A stretch of 64,000 bases of DNA from Hahella sp. CCB-MM4. GTDB taxonomy: Bacteria; Pseudomonadota; Gammaproteobacteria; Pseudomonadales; Oleiphilaceae. The notes beneath the pieces are model-generated. The model was given only the letters and a program-made list of their open reading frames with translations, was not told where the DNA came from and did not search any database. The position numbers were made by a program, and so were the translations under genes. The DNA lies in assembly GCF_002260525.1 (NCBI RefSeq), contig NZ_MRYI01000006.1, forward strand, positions 124,001 through 188,000, given 5' to 3'. Positions 20,308-29,251 of the stretch are shown in pieces (within the stretch, counting starts at the first letter, position 1; each line of letters opens with the position of its first letter).

Positions 20308-21087
20308 CTACGAATCTTCCCGGGGATCATACTGCTTCACCGGAATCAACCGGCTATCCGGATGCTGTATCTCAGAACCGATGGGTCCATGATCAAACTG
20401 CCGCTCCCCAATGGGGGCAAAAAAACCCTCCCCCTTGCGGATAATGCATCCTACCGGGCAAACATCCAGGGACATGGCATAGTCGTCGATCGAGGCATCC
20501 GTATTGGCCAGACAATCCGCATTCACCCCGATACGCTTGTGAATGCCCCTGCCTACGTATTCAAATACATTCTTGCCGTCCACATCCCGGGATGCCCGAA
20601 TACAACGTCCACAAAGGATGCAGCGGTTATTGTCCAGGGCGATGTCCGGATGGGAAGCATCCACCGGCCTCACCGGCTGTAAATAAGGATATTTAGTCGC
20701 CTGGGAGATTCCCAAACGATAGGCCATGGCCTGCAGTTCACAACGGCCGCTGGCTTCACAGATCGGGCATAAATGATTCCCTTCATGGAACAGCATCCGC
20801 ACCAGATCCCGTCGGTAGTTTTTAATCTCCAGGCTTTCATTTTCTATCACGGCTCCGTCTTCCAGTGGCTGGGTACAAGCCGCTACCGTACGCCCATTTT
20901 GCTTTACCGAGCAGACCCGGCAACTTCCCTGGGGAACCAGTCCGTCGGAATCGCAAAGACGCGGAACGTAGACACCGGCAGCATCACAGGCATCCATGAT
21001 GGAAAGACCTTTTTTGGCGCTAAATACTTCACCGTCAACAGTAAACTGCAGGGTGTCCTGGTCAGGAGCGACAGAATTCTTCGTCAT
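20308..21087 (-). CDS. hoxU: NAD-linked hydrogenase diaphorase subunit HoxU
   Basis: A 259-residue iron-sulfur protein like the N-terminal part of NuoG. It has an N-terminal [2Fe-2S] ferredoxin domain (PRLCDSDGLVPQGSCRVCSV), the His-ligated NuoG-type motif (HEGNHLCPICEASGRCELQ), and two [4Fe-4S] motifs (CILCGRCIRASRDV and the later CPVGCI). It wires HoxY to the FMN site in HoxF. Confidence 0.95.
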   Translation of the reverse strand: MTKNSVAPDQDTLQFTVDGEVFSAKKGLSIMDACDAAGVYVPRLCDSDGLVPQGSCRVCSVKQNGRTVAACTQPLEDGAVIENESLEIKNYRRDLVRMLFHEGNHLCPICEASGRCELQAMAYRLGISQATKYPYLQPVRPVDASHPDIALDNNRCILCGRCIRASRDVDGKNVFEYVGRGIHKRIGVNADCLANTDASIDDYAMSLDVCPVGCIIRKGEGFFAPIGERQFDHGPIGSEIQHPDSRLIPVKQYDPREDS

Positions 21088-21102
21088 GCTTCTCCATTCC
21101 CC

Positions 21103-22986
21103 TTAGTCGGCTTTTTCCGATTTGCTGTAATCCGGGTCATATATCAATGACCGGCGCTTAGCGATAATACGTGACTCATCCAGTGCATGCTGAATATTAA
21201 ACCCAGCCTGCAACCCGTCGGGACGCTCCTTCAACAGGGCGGCATAAACCAATGGAAAATGCTTCATGGAGGTGAGAATGGGCTTGGGAGAGGTATGTCC
21301 CAATCCGCAGCGGCTGGTTTCGATGATGGTTTTGCCCAGGTCTTTAAGATATTCCAGATCGCTGGGTTCACCCTGCCCCTGAATGATCTTTTCCAGGCCT
21401 TTTTTCATGAAGACATTGCCAACCCTGCAGGGGGTGCAATAACCACAGCTTTCTTCAATAAAGAAGTGCATATAGTAGTCAACGATTTCCAGAATATTGC
21501 GGGTCTGGGTAAAGCTCATGAAGGCTCCGGCCGTCGGCAGGTCTTCGAAACATAACCGGCGACCAAACTCGGTACGTCCGATCATATCCCCGCTGGCTCC
21601 CCCCACCTGAACACAGGCAGAATCTTTTGCACCTGCAAGGTCCAGCAGCTCCTGTACCGTACACCCCATGGGAAGCTCATATATCCCCGGTCGGCTGCAA
21701 TCTCCGCTGACGCTATGCAGTTTAGTACCGGCACTTTCTGATGTACCGATAGAGCGAAACCAGCTTATCCCTTTTTCCAGAATTCGTGGCACGTTACACA
21801 GAGTTTCCACATTATTCACAACTGTGGGGTAACCAAGATAGCCAGACTGTACCGGATAAGGAGGGCGGTTCTTCGGTTCGCCGCGGCGACCTTCACAGGA
21901 ACTGATCAGGGAGCTTTCTTCACCGCATATATAGGCCCCCGCACCTATCTGGATACGAATATCGAACTCCCCGTCATACTGCCCGCCGACAGTTTTTCCG
22001 ATATTCGCCCCAAGCAGTCCTTTTTTGCGTCGCTCCTCAAGGCAATGCTCGAGGTAGGGACGCAGGTATCGATATTCCCCCCGCAGATAAAGGATACCGT
22101 GACGCGCACCGACGGCGTATGCGGCTATGGTCATTCCCTCAAACAGCAGATCCGCCTTTTCTGTCAGCAAAACCCGATCTTTAAAGGTTCCGGGCTCGCC
22201 TTCATCTGCGTTGCATATGACATAACGCTCTTCGGCCTCCGTCGCCGCTGCCATCTGCCATTTTCTGCCGGTACTGAAACCGGCTCCACCGCGTCCTCGA
22301 AGTCCGGAGGCAAGAATCATCTCCACCACTTCGGCCGGTGTTTGCTGCAACGCACCAGCCAACCCGGCCTCAGGAGAATAGGTATTCAGCAGAATCTCCC
22401 CGGCCAGTCGGATATTGTTTTTCACCATGGAACGAATCAGCGGATGCTGGTTGTTACCCTCTCCAGGCTTGAACAACCCGCCTTTGGACTGGGGCTTAAT
22501 GTCATTGAGGTTACGGGATTTTTTCAGGGTGCTGACAATTTTGGAAACCTTACCCGGTGTCAGACCGGTAACCACCAGATCATTGATCAACACCGCCGGA
22601 GCCTGATCGCACATGCCGATACAAGGAGTAAGATGCAGGGAAAACAGACCGTCGTTTGTGGTTTGCCCGACTGCAATTCCGAGAGTTTTCTCAAAAGCGG
22701 CCCTGATTTCCTCCACTCCTGCGTGACGGTCAATGATGTCTTCGCAAATCCGAATAATGAACTGTCCCTGGGGAGTAGTGGCAAAGAACGCGTAAAAGGT
22801 CACGACACCCTCAACCTCTACACGATAACTGCCAGTCTCGGCGGCGATACATTCCATTGCTTGACCATCGATACAGCCCAGCCGATCCTGGACTTCCCAT
22901 AGAATGTCCATCATCCGGTGGGCATCATTGCCGAATCGACGGCAGGCTTCCTGAACTATACCTTGCGTGTAGGTGCTTGGTTCCAT
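21103..22986 (-). CDS. hoxF: NAD-linked hydrogenase diaphorase subunit HoxF with N-terminal HoxE-like domain
   Basis: A 627-residue protein. Residues 1 to about 160 are a NuoE/HoxE-like thioredoxin-fold domain with Cys for a [2Fe-2S] cluster (CEDIIDRHAG and CIGMCDQAP). The rest is NuoF-like: SGLRGRGGAGFSTGRKW for NADH, ICNADEGEPGTFKDR for FMN, GAGAYICGEESSL, and a C-terminal [4Fe-4S] motif ESCGYCTPCRVG with a distal Cys. It oxidises or reduces NAD(H). The fusion is the arrangement known from Ralstonia HoxF and explains why no separate hoxE is present. It is the first gene of the operon. Confidence 0.95.
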   Translation of the reverse strand: MEPSTYTQGIVQEACRRFGNDAHRMMDILWEVQDRLGCIDGQAMECIAAETGSYRVEVEGVVTFYAFFATTPQGQFIIRICEDIIDRHAGVEEIRAAFEKTLGIAVGQTTNDGLFSLHLTPCIGMCDQAPAVLINDLVVTGLTPGKVSKIVSTLKKSRNLNDIKPQSKGGLFKPGEGNNQHPLIRSMVKNNIRLAGEILLNTYSPEAGLAGALQQTPAEVVEMILASGLRGRGGAGFSTGRKWQMAAATEAEERYVICNADEGEPGTFKDRVLLTEKADLLFEGMTIAAYAVGARHGILYLRGEYRYLRPYLEHCLEERRKKGLLGANIGKTVGGQYDGEFDIRIQIGAGAYICGEESSLISSCEGRRGEPKNRPPYPVQSGYLGYPTVVNNVETLCNVPRILEKGISWFRSIGTSESAGTKLHSVSGDCSRPGIYELPMGCTVQELLDLAGAKDSACVQVGGASGDMIGRTEFGRRLCFEDLPTAGAFMSFTQTRNILEIVDYYMHFFIEESCGYCTPCRVGNVFMKKGLEKIIQGQGEPSDLEYLKDLGKTIIETSRCGLGHTSPKPILTSMKHFPLVYAALLKERPDGLQAGFNIQHALDESRIIAKRRSLIYDPDYSKSEKAD

Positions 22987-23196
22987 GGCAATAAGCTAGT
23001 CTTTTAATTGTTTGATCCCGGTATCCCTTTGTACTGCCTGACGGGGATTCCTGTATTGAGTTGCATCAATCCCTTGTGGGTTATTTCACTATCCTGCGCC
23101 TAAGGTCTGGTGTATTTCAATAAGAGCAGGTAAAAAAGAAATTTCCGCTCAAAAGTATGCCGCTTTTTTGAAGTTGATATTACAGGAATTACAAAA

Positions 23197-24294
23197 ATGG
23201 CCGCAGTCAAATTTGAAAAGGTTGCCAAGAGTTTCGGCCCCGTGGATGTCATCAAAGACTTTTCCGTGGACATTGAGGACGGTGAGTTTATAGTCTTATT
23301 GGGCCCCTCAGGCTGCGGTAAGTCGACCATTCTCCGCTTACTGGCGGGCCTTGAAGAAGTTACCGATGGTGTCATCAGTGTGGGCGATAGAATCGTCAAC
23401 GAACTGGAGCCCAAAAAGCGGGATATCGCCATGGTATTCCAATCCTATGCGCTTTATCCGCACATGACTGTCCATGACAATATCGGCTTCGGACTCAAGT
23501 TGCTGGGACACAAGCCCGCAGAAATCACTGAGAAGGTTCAGAAGGCCGCCACCATGCTGCAATTGGACCAATATCTGGCACGTAAACCCAAAGAGCTTTC
23601 CGGGGGCCAGCGACAACGTGTTGCCATGGGCAGGGCCATGGTAAGAGATCCTGAGGTGTTCCTGTTTGACGAACCCCTTTCCAATCTGGATGCAGCTTTA
23701 CGCAGCGTGATGAGAGCTCAGATCAAGGCGCTCCACCGACAATTCAAAAAGACCACGCTGTACGTTACCCATGACCAGATAGAAGCCATGACGCTGGCGG
23801 ACAGAGTCATCATTCTGCGTGACGGTAAGGTGGAACAGATCGGTTCTCCGAAGCATGTGTATCTCAATCCTGCCAATAAATTTGTTGCCAGTTTTATCGG
23901 CAGTCCGGCCATGAATCAGGTCATGGCAAGGCTAAGCTATCAGGGAGAACAAGCCGTGATAACCCTCGGCTCTAACGATATCGCGCTGCCATCCTCAATC
24001 ATATTGAGCAAAAAAGATGAAGGCGACATCATTGTGGGGATCCGTCCGACCGATATCCACGTGCATGCAGCCTCTGTCACCCCGGGCACGCCTTTACCTC
24101 TGCCGCTGAAAATCTCTGCTTGCGACTTTCTCGGTTCGACGGTTCATATTGAAGCCGACTTTGGAAATCAGCGGATGACAATCGAGTCACCAGCGGAATT
24201 TGATGCCCTTGAAGGGGATGAAGTCACCTTTTACTTCGATTCCGAACGACTTCACTTTTTTGATGTAAACACAGGGATTTCCCTAGTTTCCTGA
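23197..24294 (+). CDS. Orphan ABC transporter ATPase, MalK/UgpC type
   Basis: A 365-residue ATPase of the carbohydrate-uptake CUT1 class. Walker A is at residues 36-44 (GPSGCGKST), then the Q-loop MVFQSYALYPH, the signature LSGGQRQR, Walker B VFLFDEPLSNLD and the H-loop YVTHD. A C-terminal MalK-like TOBE/OB region follows (IVGIRPTDIHVH). Such ATPases energise sugar or glycerol-phosphate importers and can serve several permeases. No binding protein or permease lies nearby. A ribosome site (AGGAA) precedes the ATG. It is divergent from the hox operon with about 210 bases between. Confidence 0.92.
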   Translation: MAAVKFEKVAKSFGPVDVIKDFSVDIEDGEFIVLLGPSGCGKSTILRLLAGLEEVTDGVISVGDRIVNELEPKKRDIAMVFQSYALYPHMTVHDNIGFGLKLLGHKPAEITEKVQKAATMLQLDQYLARKPKELSGGQRQRVAMGRAMVRDPEVFLFDEPLSNLDAALRSVMRAQIKALHRQFKKTTLYVTHDQIEAMTLADRVIILRDGKVEQIGSPKHVYLNPANKFVASFIGSPAMNQVMARLSYQGEQAVITLGSNDIALPSSIILSKKDEGDIIVGIRPTDIHVHAASVTPGTPLPLPLKISACDFLGSTVHIEADFGNQRMTIESPAEFDALEGDEVTFYFDSERLHFFDVNTGISLVS

Positions 24295-24537
24295 TACTGA
24301 ATATTCATTACAATTACGCGCCGGCTGGCAACCGCAATCTCTCAACCAACGGGCGCATACCGTCGGCCAATGAGTGCATAGTGAGGGAATAAAAAGGAGC
24401 GCACGAGAAGAGCAGGCAAACGGCATGACAGTCTATTGTGATTTTAGAATTCGTGCTAGCATCAGCCTGTTTTTCCTAAACATCCGGTGGCTCTCTGCCC
24501 ATCCAGATAAGACAAATTCAACAGAGGACGAAATCCC

Positions 24538-25206
24538 TTGAAAGGACTGCAATATCTCGCCGTATTATTACTTGCCACTTTGGTTACCGCCTGCGCGACA
24601 GAAAGCCATAGAGCTGTTGAACCAGAGAAGGTCCAATCCTATCGTTCCAACTACACAGGTGAACGTAGTACTTTGGTGGTTGGTAACTTCCAGAACCGTT
24701 CCAATTACATGCAGGGATTATTTTCTTCCAATACTGACCGTCTGGGTAATCAGGCCAAAACGATTCTTAAAACCCATCTTCAGCAAACCAACCGTTTCAA
24801 TCTGGTGGACCGGGAAAACATGGACGAGCTGCAACGGGAAGCCCAACTGGCGGGTGTCGATCAGAAGATTTCAGGTGCGCGCTACGTCATCTCCGGCAGC
24901 GTCACTGAATTCGGCCGTAAAGAAGTGGGTGATCGCCAATTGTTTGGACTGCTGGGGCGCGGTAAAGAACAGGTCGCCTATGCCAAGGTTTCCCTCACGG
25001 TTGTGGATGTCACCACTTCAGAGATCATTTATTCCACTCAAGGTGCCGGTGAGTACTCCCTCAGCAACCGCGAAATTGTCGGCTTTGGCGGCACTGCTGG
25101 TTACGACGCCACACTGAACGGCAAAGTGTTGAATTTTGCCATCACAGAAGTCGTTAACAACATGGTGAACGACCTGGAAGGCGGCGTGCTGAAGTTCAGC
25201 AAGTAA
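24538..25206 (+). CDS. CsgG family lipoprotein
   Basis: A 222-residue lipoprotein starting at TTG 24538, supported by AGAGGA about nine bases upstream. The signal peptide ends in the lipobox LVTAC. The mature part has the CsgG-like core: STLVVGNFQNRS, LVDRENMDELQREAQL, ARYVISGSVTEFG and a hydrophobic stretch before YAKVSLTVVDV. CsgG relatives form outer-membrane pores or periplasmic lipoprotein assemblies. Together with the next two genes it makes a conserved triad found in many proteobacteria, including around the Neisseria gene for GNA1162. The exact function is not known. Confidence 0.85.
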   Translation: MKGLQYLAVLLLATLVTACATESHRAVEPEKVQSYRSNYTGERSTLVVGNFQNRSNYMQGLFSSNTDRLGNQAKTILKTHLQQTNRFNLVDRENMDELQREAQLAGVDQKISGARYVISGSVTEFGRKEVGDRQLFGLLGRGKEQVAYAKVSLTVVDVTTSEIIYSTQGAGEYSLSNREIVGFGGTAGYDATLNGKVLNFAITEVVNNMVNDLEGGVLKFSK

Positions 25207-25248
25207 TCTTACCCTCCCTTCAAAACGGACAGAAGGAATATCTGATTA

Positions 25249-25614
25249 ATGAATGCTGTGCACATAAAAGCATCAGCCGTGATCGTGCTTTTGCTGTTGA
25301 GTGGATGCGCCACCCAAAAGCCTCTCTATTACTGGGGTGATTACGAGCCGGTGATTTACGACATGTATAACAACCCGGGCGAAGCTGATACCTCTGCTCA
25401 GATAGAGAAGCTGACAGCCACGATTCAACGCGCCCAAAGCCAGGACATGCAGGTCCCCCCCGGTCTTTATGCCCATCTGGGAATGATCTATGCCGAAGAC
25501 GGCAGCCCTGAACTGGCAGTCGAGGCATTAAACGAGGAAAAGGCTCTGTACCCGGAGTCTGCAACGTTTATTGACGGCATGTTGGAAAGAGCACGCAAGG
25601 GGGCCAAACAATGA
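25249..25614 (+). CDS. DUF4810 lipoprotein
   Basis: A 121-residue lipoprotein with a clear lipobox (LLSGCATQ). The mature start PLYYWGDYEPVIYDMYNN and the following helical pair resembling a TPR (AHLGMIYAEDGSPELAVEALNEEK) match DUF4810. AGAAGGA lies upstream of the ATG. The end overlaps the next gene start by four bases (ATGA), so the pair is coupled. It is the middle member of the CsgG/DUF4810/DUF799 triad. Confidence 0.85.
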   Translation: MNAVHIKASAVIVLLLLSGCATQKPLYYWGDYEPVIYDMYNNPGEADTSAQIEKLTATIQRAQSQDMQVPPGLYAHLGMIYAEDGSPELAVEALNEEKALYPESATFIDGMLERARKGAKQ

Positions 25615-26261
25615 AGCTCCCGTCTCTCAGCCAGCTCAAGTATTTGTCTCTCATGGTGTTTGTGCTCGTCACCGGGTGTGCCGTTCAACCCTATGACTAT
25701 ACGGCGCTACAGGAAGCCAAACCACGCTCGATCCTGGTCATTCCTCCGGTGAACAATACCGTGGAAGTGAGTGCGCCCTATACTTTCCTTTCCACCATAT
25801 CAGCCCCGTTAGCGGAGAAAGGCTACTATGTTTTTCCGGTGGCCGTCATCGACCAATTCATGAAACAGAACGGCCTGCCGACACCGATGGAAATGAATCA
25901 GGTCCCCCTGGAAAAAATCAGGGAAATTATCGGACCGGATGCGGTTCTGTATGTCACGATTGAGGACTGGGGCCAGCAATACAATGTCATTTCCTCCAAG
26001 GCAGTTGTATCGTCCAGCTGGCGCCTGGTAGACGCCAGGACCGGTGAACTGCTATGGGAAGGGGTTGCCCATGAAGAGGAATCCTCCAATGATGGTGGAA
26101 ACGATTTGTCAAAGGCTCTCCTTTCTGCGGTAGTGCATCAGATCGTCAGCACTATATCGGACAAAACACCTGAACTCTCCCGCAGAGCCAACTATTACAC
26201 CGTTAACAACCAATATCGGGGTTTGTTACCTGGGCCTTACTACAAATCAGAGCCTCAATAA
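25611..26261 (+). CDS. DUF799 (GNA1162-like) lipoprotein
   Basis: A 216-residue lipoprotein with lipobox LVTGCAVQ. The mature domain shows RSILVIPPVNNTVEV, AEKGYYVFPVAVIDQF, GPDAVLYVTIEDWGQQY and WRLVDARTGELLWEG, as in DUF799, the family of the meningococcal antigen GNA1162. The fold resembles TolB/CsgG-type N-terminal domains. It closes the triad, and a strong terminator follows 48 bases later. Confidence 0.87.
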   Translation: MKLPSLSQLKYLSLMVFVLVTGCAVQPYDYTALQEAKPRSILVIPPVNNTVEVSAPYTFLSTISAPLAEKGYYVFPVAVIDQFMKQNGLPTPMEMNQVPLEKIREIIGPDAVLYVTIEDWGQQYNVISSKAVVSSSWRLVDARTGELLWEGVAHEEESSNDGGNDLSKALLSAVVHQIVSTISDKTPELSRRANYYTVNNQYRGLLPGPYYKSEPQ

Positions 26262-26283
26262 CCTCACCGAAAATTAACGGTAA

Positions 26284-26320
26284 ATACGAAAAAGAGTGTG
26301 GATACGAAAAAAGGGTGTGG
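26284..26320. repeat. 19-bp-period duplication leading into the triad terminator
   Basis: ATACGAAAAAGAGTGTGG (26284-26301) is followed by a near copy ATACGAAAAAAGGGTGTGG (26303-26320). The second copy supplies the left arm of the terminator stem, so the terminator may have formed or been strengthened by this duplication. Confidence 0.8.
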
Positions 26321-26343
26321 AACTACCACACCCTTTCTTTTTG
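26310..26343 (+). terminator. Rho-independent terminator of the lipoprotein triad
   Basis: AAAGGGTGTGG (26310-26320), loop AACTA, then CCACACCCTTT (26326-26336) form a perfect 11-bp stem, followed by CTTTTTG. It ends the CsgG/DUF4810/DUF799 operon. Confidence 0.95.
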
Positions 26344-26438
26344 CTGTTAACTCTGTCAGATCGTTCAATCCAGCAAGATCATTCTCAACCTTTGCAGATC
26401 TCTTTCAATTCTGCCGAATCCAATTCAGCGGTGACAGG

Positions 26439-27530
26439 CTAAACCTCAGAGAGTTCGACTTCCGGCAAGAATACCACGCAGTCCCGGCCAGCCTCTTTTG
26501 CCTGATACAAGCCCCGGTCTACCCTCTCCAACAGAGAAGACATCGTGTCCATTGGCCTGACCATCGTGACACCGAACGAGGCAGTAACACGTCCCACCGG
26601 CTCAATGGGATCTTCACTGATCACCTGACGCAATCGTTCGCCAATTCCCATCAGAGCCTGTTCGTCCACTCGTCTTAAAATCATCAGAAACTCTTCGCCT
26701 CCCCAGCGGGAAACGCAGCCGTCTTTGCGGATTGCATGGTTAAAGCGGTCGGCAATTTCCTTCAGCACCGCATCACCTGTGGGATGTCCAAAGGTGTCGT
26801 TGATTCTCTTGAAATGATCAATATCAAACAGCACCACTCCGGCCCGGCAACCTTCGATCAGAATTTGCTGCAAATGACGCTCGCATGCACGACGGTTAAA
26901 CAATCTGGTCAATGGGTCCAGATCTGCGACATTCTGCATGTGCTCATGATCTGCGTGCAGCCTTTCTACTTTGTTCTGCAAACCGCGATGAAAAGGAATC
27001 AATACCAGAACCACCAGAAAGGCGGGTCCGTAGCTGATCATCATATCCTTTCCCCGATAACTCCATAGTTCATCGTTGTGCCCCAACAGGTAAATCAGGA
27101 CCGGCAATGCAACGGAACTCCAGGCAAACAGGGCTGTACAAAAAGCCTGACGGGTAGGCAGGAATATCATGATGAGGATGATAACCACTATCAATGCGGT
27201 CGATATCGGGGGAAATGAATCCACCAGACGAATGTCCGGTGAAGCGAAAGCCTGTGACACATAAAACCAGGAAGGTATCGTAAGAGCAACGATTGAGGCA
27301 GCCAACGTCAGGCGGGTAATTTTCATTATCCAGCCAGGCCGCAGCCGGAGAGCCACCAACAGCGATGTAAAAATGACGGTCATCACCGGAGGAAGTATCC
27401 GGTCCAACAGATAGGCGTCCGGCTCCAGATAATGAATCACTGTAGCAGAGCCTGAAGCAAATAACGCCAACAGCAACATCGCTAGAGCGGTACTACGAAA
27501 AAAACGTTCACCGGGATCTCGTATCGGCAT
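26439..27530 (-). CDS. Membrane diguanylate cyclase (GGEEF)
   Basis: A 363-residue protein with about six hydrophobic segments in residues 1-190 and a C-terminal GGDEF domain beginning at DLDPLTRLFNRRACE. The active site reads RWGGEEF (about residue 277), with the metal-binding LFDIDHFKRINDTFGH before it. Catalysis of c-di-GMP synthesis is therefore likely. The feedback I-site is not canonical: nine residues before GGEEF it has RKDG, not RxxD. It lies next to another cyclase on the same strand with a gap of about 160 bases. Confidence 0.9.
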   Translation of the reverse strand: MPIRDPGERFFRSTALAMLLLALFASGSATVIHYLEPDAYLLDRILPPVMTVIFTSLLVALRLRPGWIMKITRLTLAASIVALTIPSWFYVSQAFASPDIRLVDSFPPISTALIVVIILIMIFLPTRQAFCTALFAWSSVALPVLIYLLGHNDELWSYRGKDMMISYGPAFLVVLVLIPFHRGLQNKVERLHADHEHMQNVADLDPLTRLFNRRACERHLQQILIEGCRAGVVLFDIDHFKRINDTFGHPTGDAVLKEIADRFNHAIRKDGCVSRWGGEEFLMILRRVDEQALMGIGERLRQVISEDPIEPVGRVTASFGVTMVRPMDTMSSLLERVDRGLYQAKEAGRDCVVFLPEVELSEV

Positions 27531-27692
27531 TTTTATATTTATGGTTTTCGTGAGTAGTAAATTTAAGGGGGGAGAGTATAAGGTGATTATCGGTTATTTT
27601 ACAGACAAAGATGACAGTAAATATTGTTTAGCCTGAGTGGCCTTCCTGGCCAGTCTCTTTCCGGTAAGAAGAAATTGGTTATTTATCGCTCA

Positions 27693-29030
27693 TCAGGCAT
27701 TCTGCGTCAGGCTGAGACTACATACCTGATTACGACCTGAATGCTTGGCTTTATATAGCTGCTCGTCCGCCACAATCAACATGTGCTCATAATCATCACC
27801 TGTAGGCTCATCACATATCCCAAAGCTCATGGTGACAATCAGCCCCTCAGCAATGTTGTGCCAGGGATGGTTTTCTATCGTCGTGCGAACCCTTTCCATC
27901 ATATCCCAGGCAGACTTGGGAGACGTATTGGGAAGCGCCAGTACCATCTCTTCTCCCCCGTAGCGGGCGACAATATCACTACTCCTGATGGAAGTTTGCA
28001 GAATATGCGCGACGGTCTTGAGCACCTCATCTCCGGTGGTATGGGAGAAGTTATCGTTGATTTTCTTAAAGTGATCGATGTCCCCCAGCACGACACAGAA
28101 CGCGTGTCCGTAACGAATGGCATTCGCATGCAGAACCGTCACTTCTTCGTTGAAAAAGCGCCGATTATACAGGCCGGTCAATTCATCCCGAATGCTCAGC
28201 TCCCGGAGTTGCTCTGCTTGGCGCGCTACCATATCACGGGATTCTTCAAGTTTATTGTAGGCTTCCACCAGCTGGGAATTCATGGAGTTGAAAGCAGAAG
28301 CCAGAACTCCGACTTCATCTGAGGACTTAATGGGAACCTGTTGCTCCAGCTCACCTTTCCCCATTTTATTGACCGCCAATATCAACTGGTTCAACGACCC
28401 GACCAACTTGCGGCTTTCCCAAATAACAAAGGGAATAATCAATAAAAGAGCGCACAGGGCTGAGAAGAATAAAGTTTCCTGCAGTGTATGCAGATGGGCC
28501 TCATCCGTCGGTGTTAACGGCGTCGTGCCACTGGGAACCGCATAGGCAACCACTGAAGTTTTGTAGGTGATAGGATCGGCCGAATCAAATGCGCTGGGGT
28601 CAACCTTTTGTCCTGGCTGATAATCCTTCCCGCCATGCAGGACATTGCCCTGCGTATCAAACAGTACAAACTCGAAAGAGAGCATACCAGCCGTGGCTAA
28701 CGCTCCAGGAGCAGGACTCCCCGGCTCTTCAAAATTCCCCAGCAAATGAGGAGGAAGCGGCCTGCCGTTAGCGGGAGGATCGCCCAACATACGCTCCCTG
28801 CCGCGCTGCGCCATCTCGGCAAAGCGCATGGCATCCTCTTCAGTCCCCCAGGACTGGTTTCGTTCAATATAGCGACCGATTGCCTGACTAAACCTTCCAT
28901 AGTGAGCTTCCTTGGCCCTCTCAACAAATTCGTGTTCAATCATCACCGGAGTGAGGATGGCCACGATAACGGCCATGAGAATACAAGCAGCCAGAAGTAC
29001 TAGAATAAATTTGGTTCTTAATGAATTCAC
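27693..29030 (-). CDS. Diguanylate cyclase with periplasmic sensor and HAMP
   Basis: A 445-residue protein: membrane helix at about residues 7-31, a periplasmic sensor region to about residue 185, a second helix (FFSALCALLLIIPFVIW), a HAMP linker (AVNKMGKGELEQQVPIKSSDEVG), a short coiled coil and a GGDEF domain (DELTGLYNRRFF). The active site is RYGGEEM, with Met in place of the usual Phe; the GGEE core is kept. The I-site RSSD is intact nine residues upstream. It probably makes c-di-GMP in answer to a periplasmic signal. It is divergent from a lipoprotein gene. Confidence 0.9.
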   Translation of the reverse strand: MNSLRTKFILVLLAACILMAVIVAILTPVMIEHEFVERAKEAHYGRFSQAIGRYIERNQSWGTEEDAMRFAEMAQRGRERMLGDPPANGRPLPPHLLGNFEEPGSPAPGALATAGMLSFEFVLFDTQGNVLHGGKDYQPGQKVDPSAFDSADPITYKTSVVAYAVPSGTTPLTPTDEAHLHTLQETLFFSALCALLLIIPFVIWESRKLVGSLNQLILAVNKMGKGELEQQVPIKSSDEVGVLASAFNSMNSQLVEAYNKLEESRDMVARQAEQLRELSIRDELTGLYNRRFFNEEVTVLHANAIRYGHAFCVVLGDIDHFKKINDNFSHTTGDEVLKTVAHILQTSIRSSDIVARYGGEEMVLALPNTSPKSAWDMMERVRTTIENHPWHNIAEGLIVTMSFGICDEPTGDDYEHMLIVADEQLYKAKHSGRNQVCSLSLTQNA

Positions 29031-29251
29031 GGCTTTTCCAAACTCAAAGGTTTTCTACATTATATGCCCCTGTCCAGAAATATCCTGAAATTAATCATCC
29101 TATTGATTGACAATCGGCCCGTATTCAGAAGCAAATTCTTGGGATTTCGACTAGATTGATGGCTGCTGGCGGGAAATATCACCTCCGCCGCAGCTAAAAA
29201 CGGAACTGTTTTTCCAGAATCACTAAGTCGAGCAAAAGGATGTGAAAACTT

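Noticed and set aside
22045-22902. 285-codon plus-strand frame inside hoxF
   Set aside because: It is antisense to hoxF, whose motifs are unmistakable; no ribosome site or family signature supports it.
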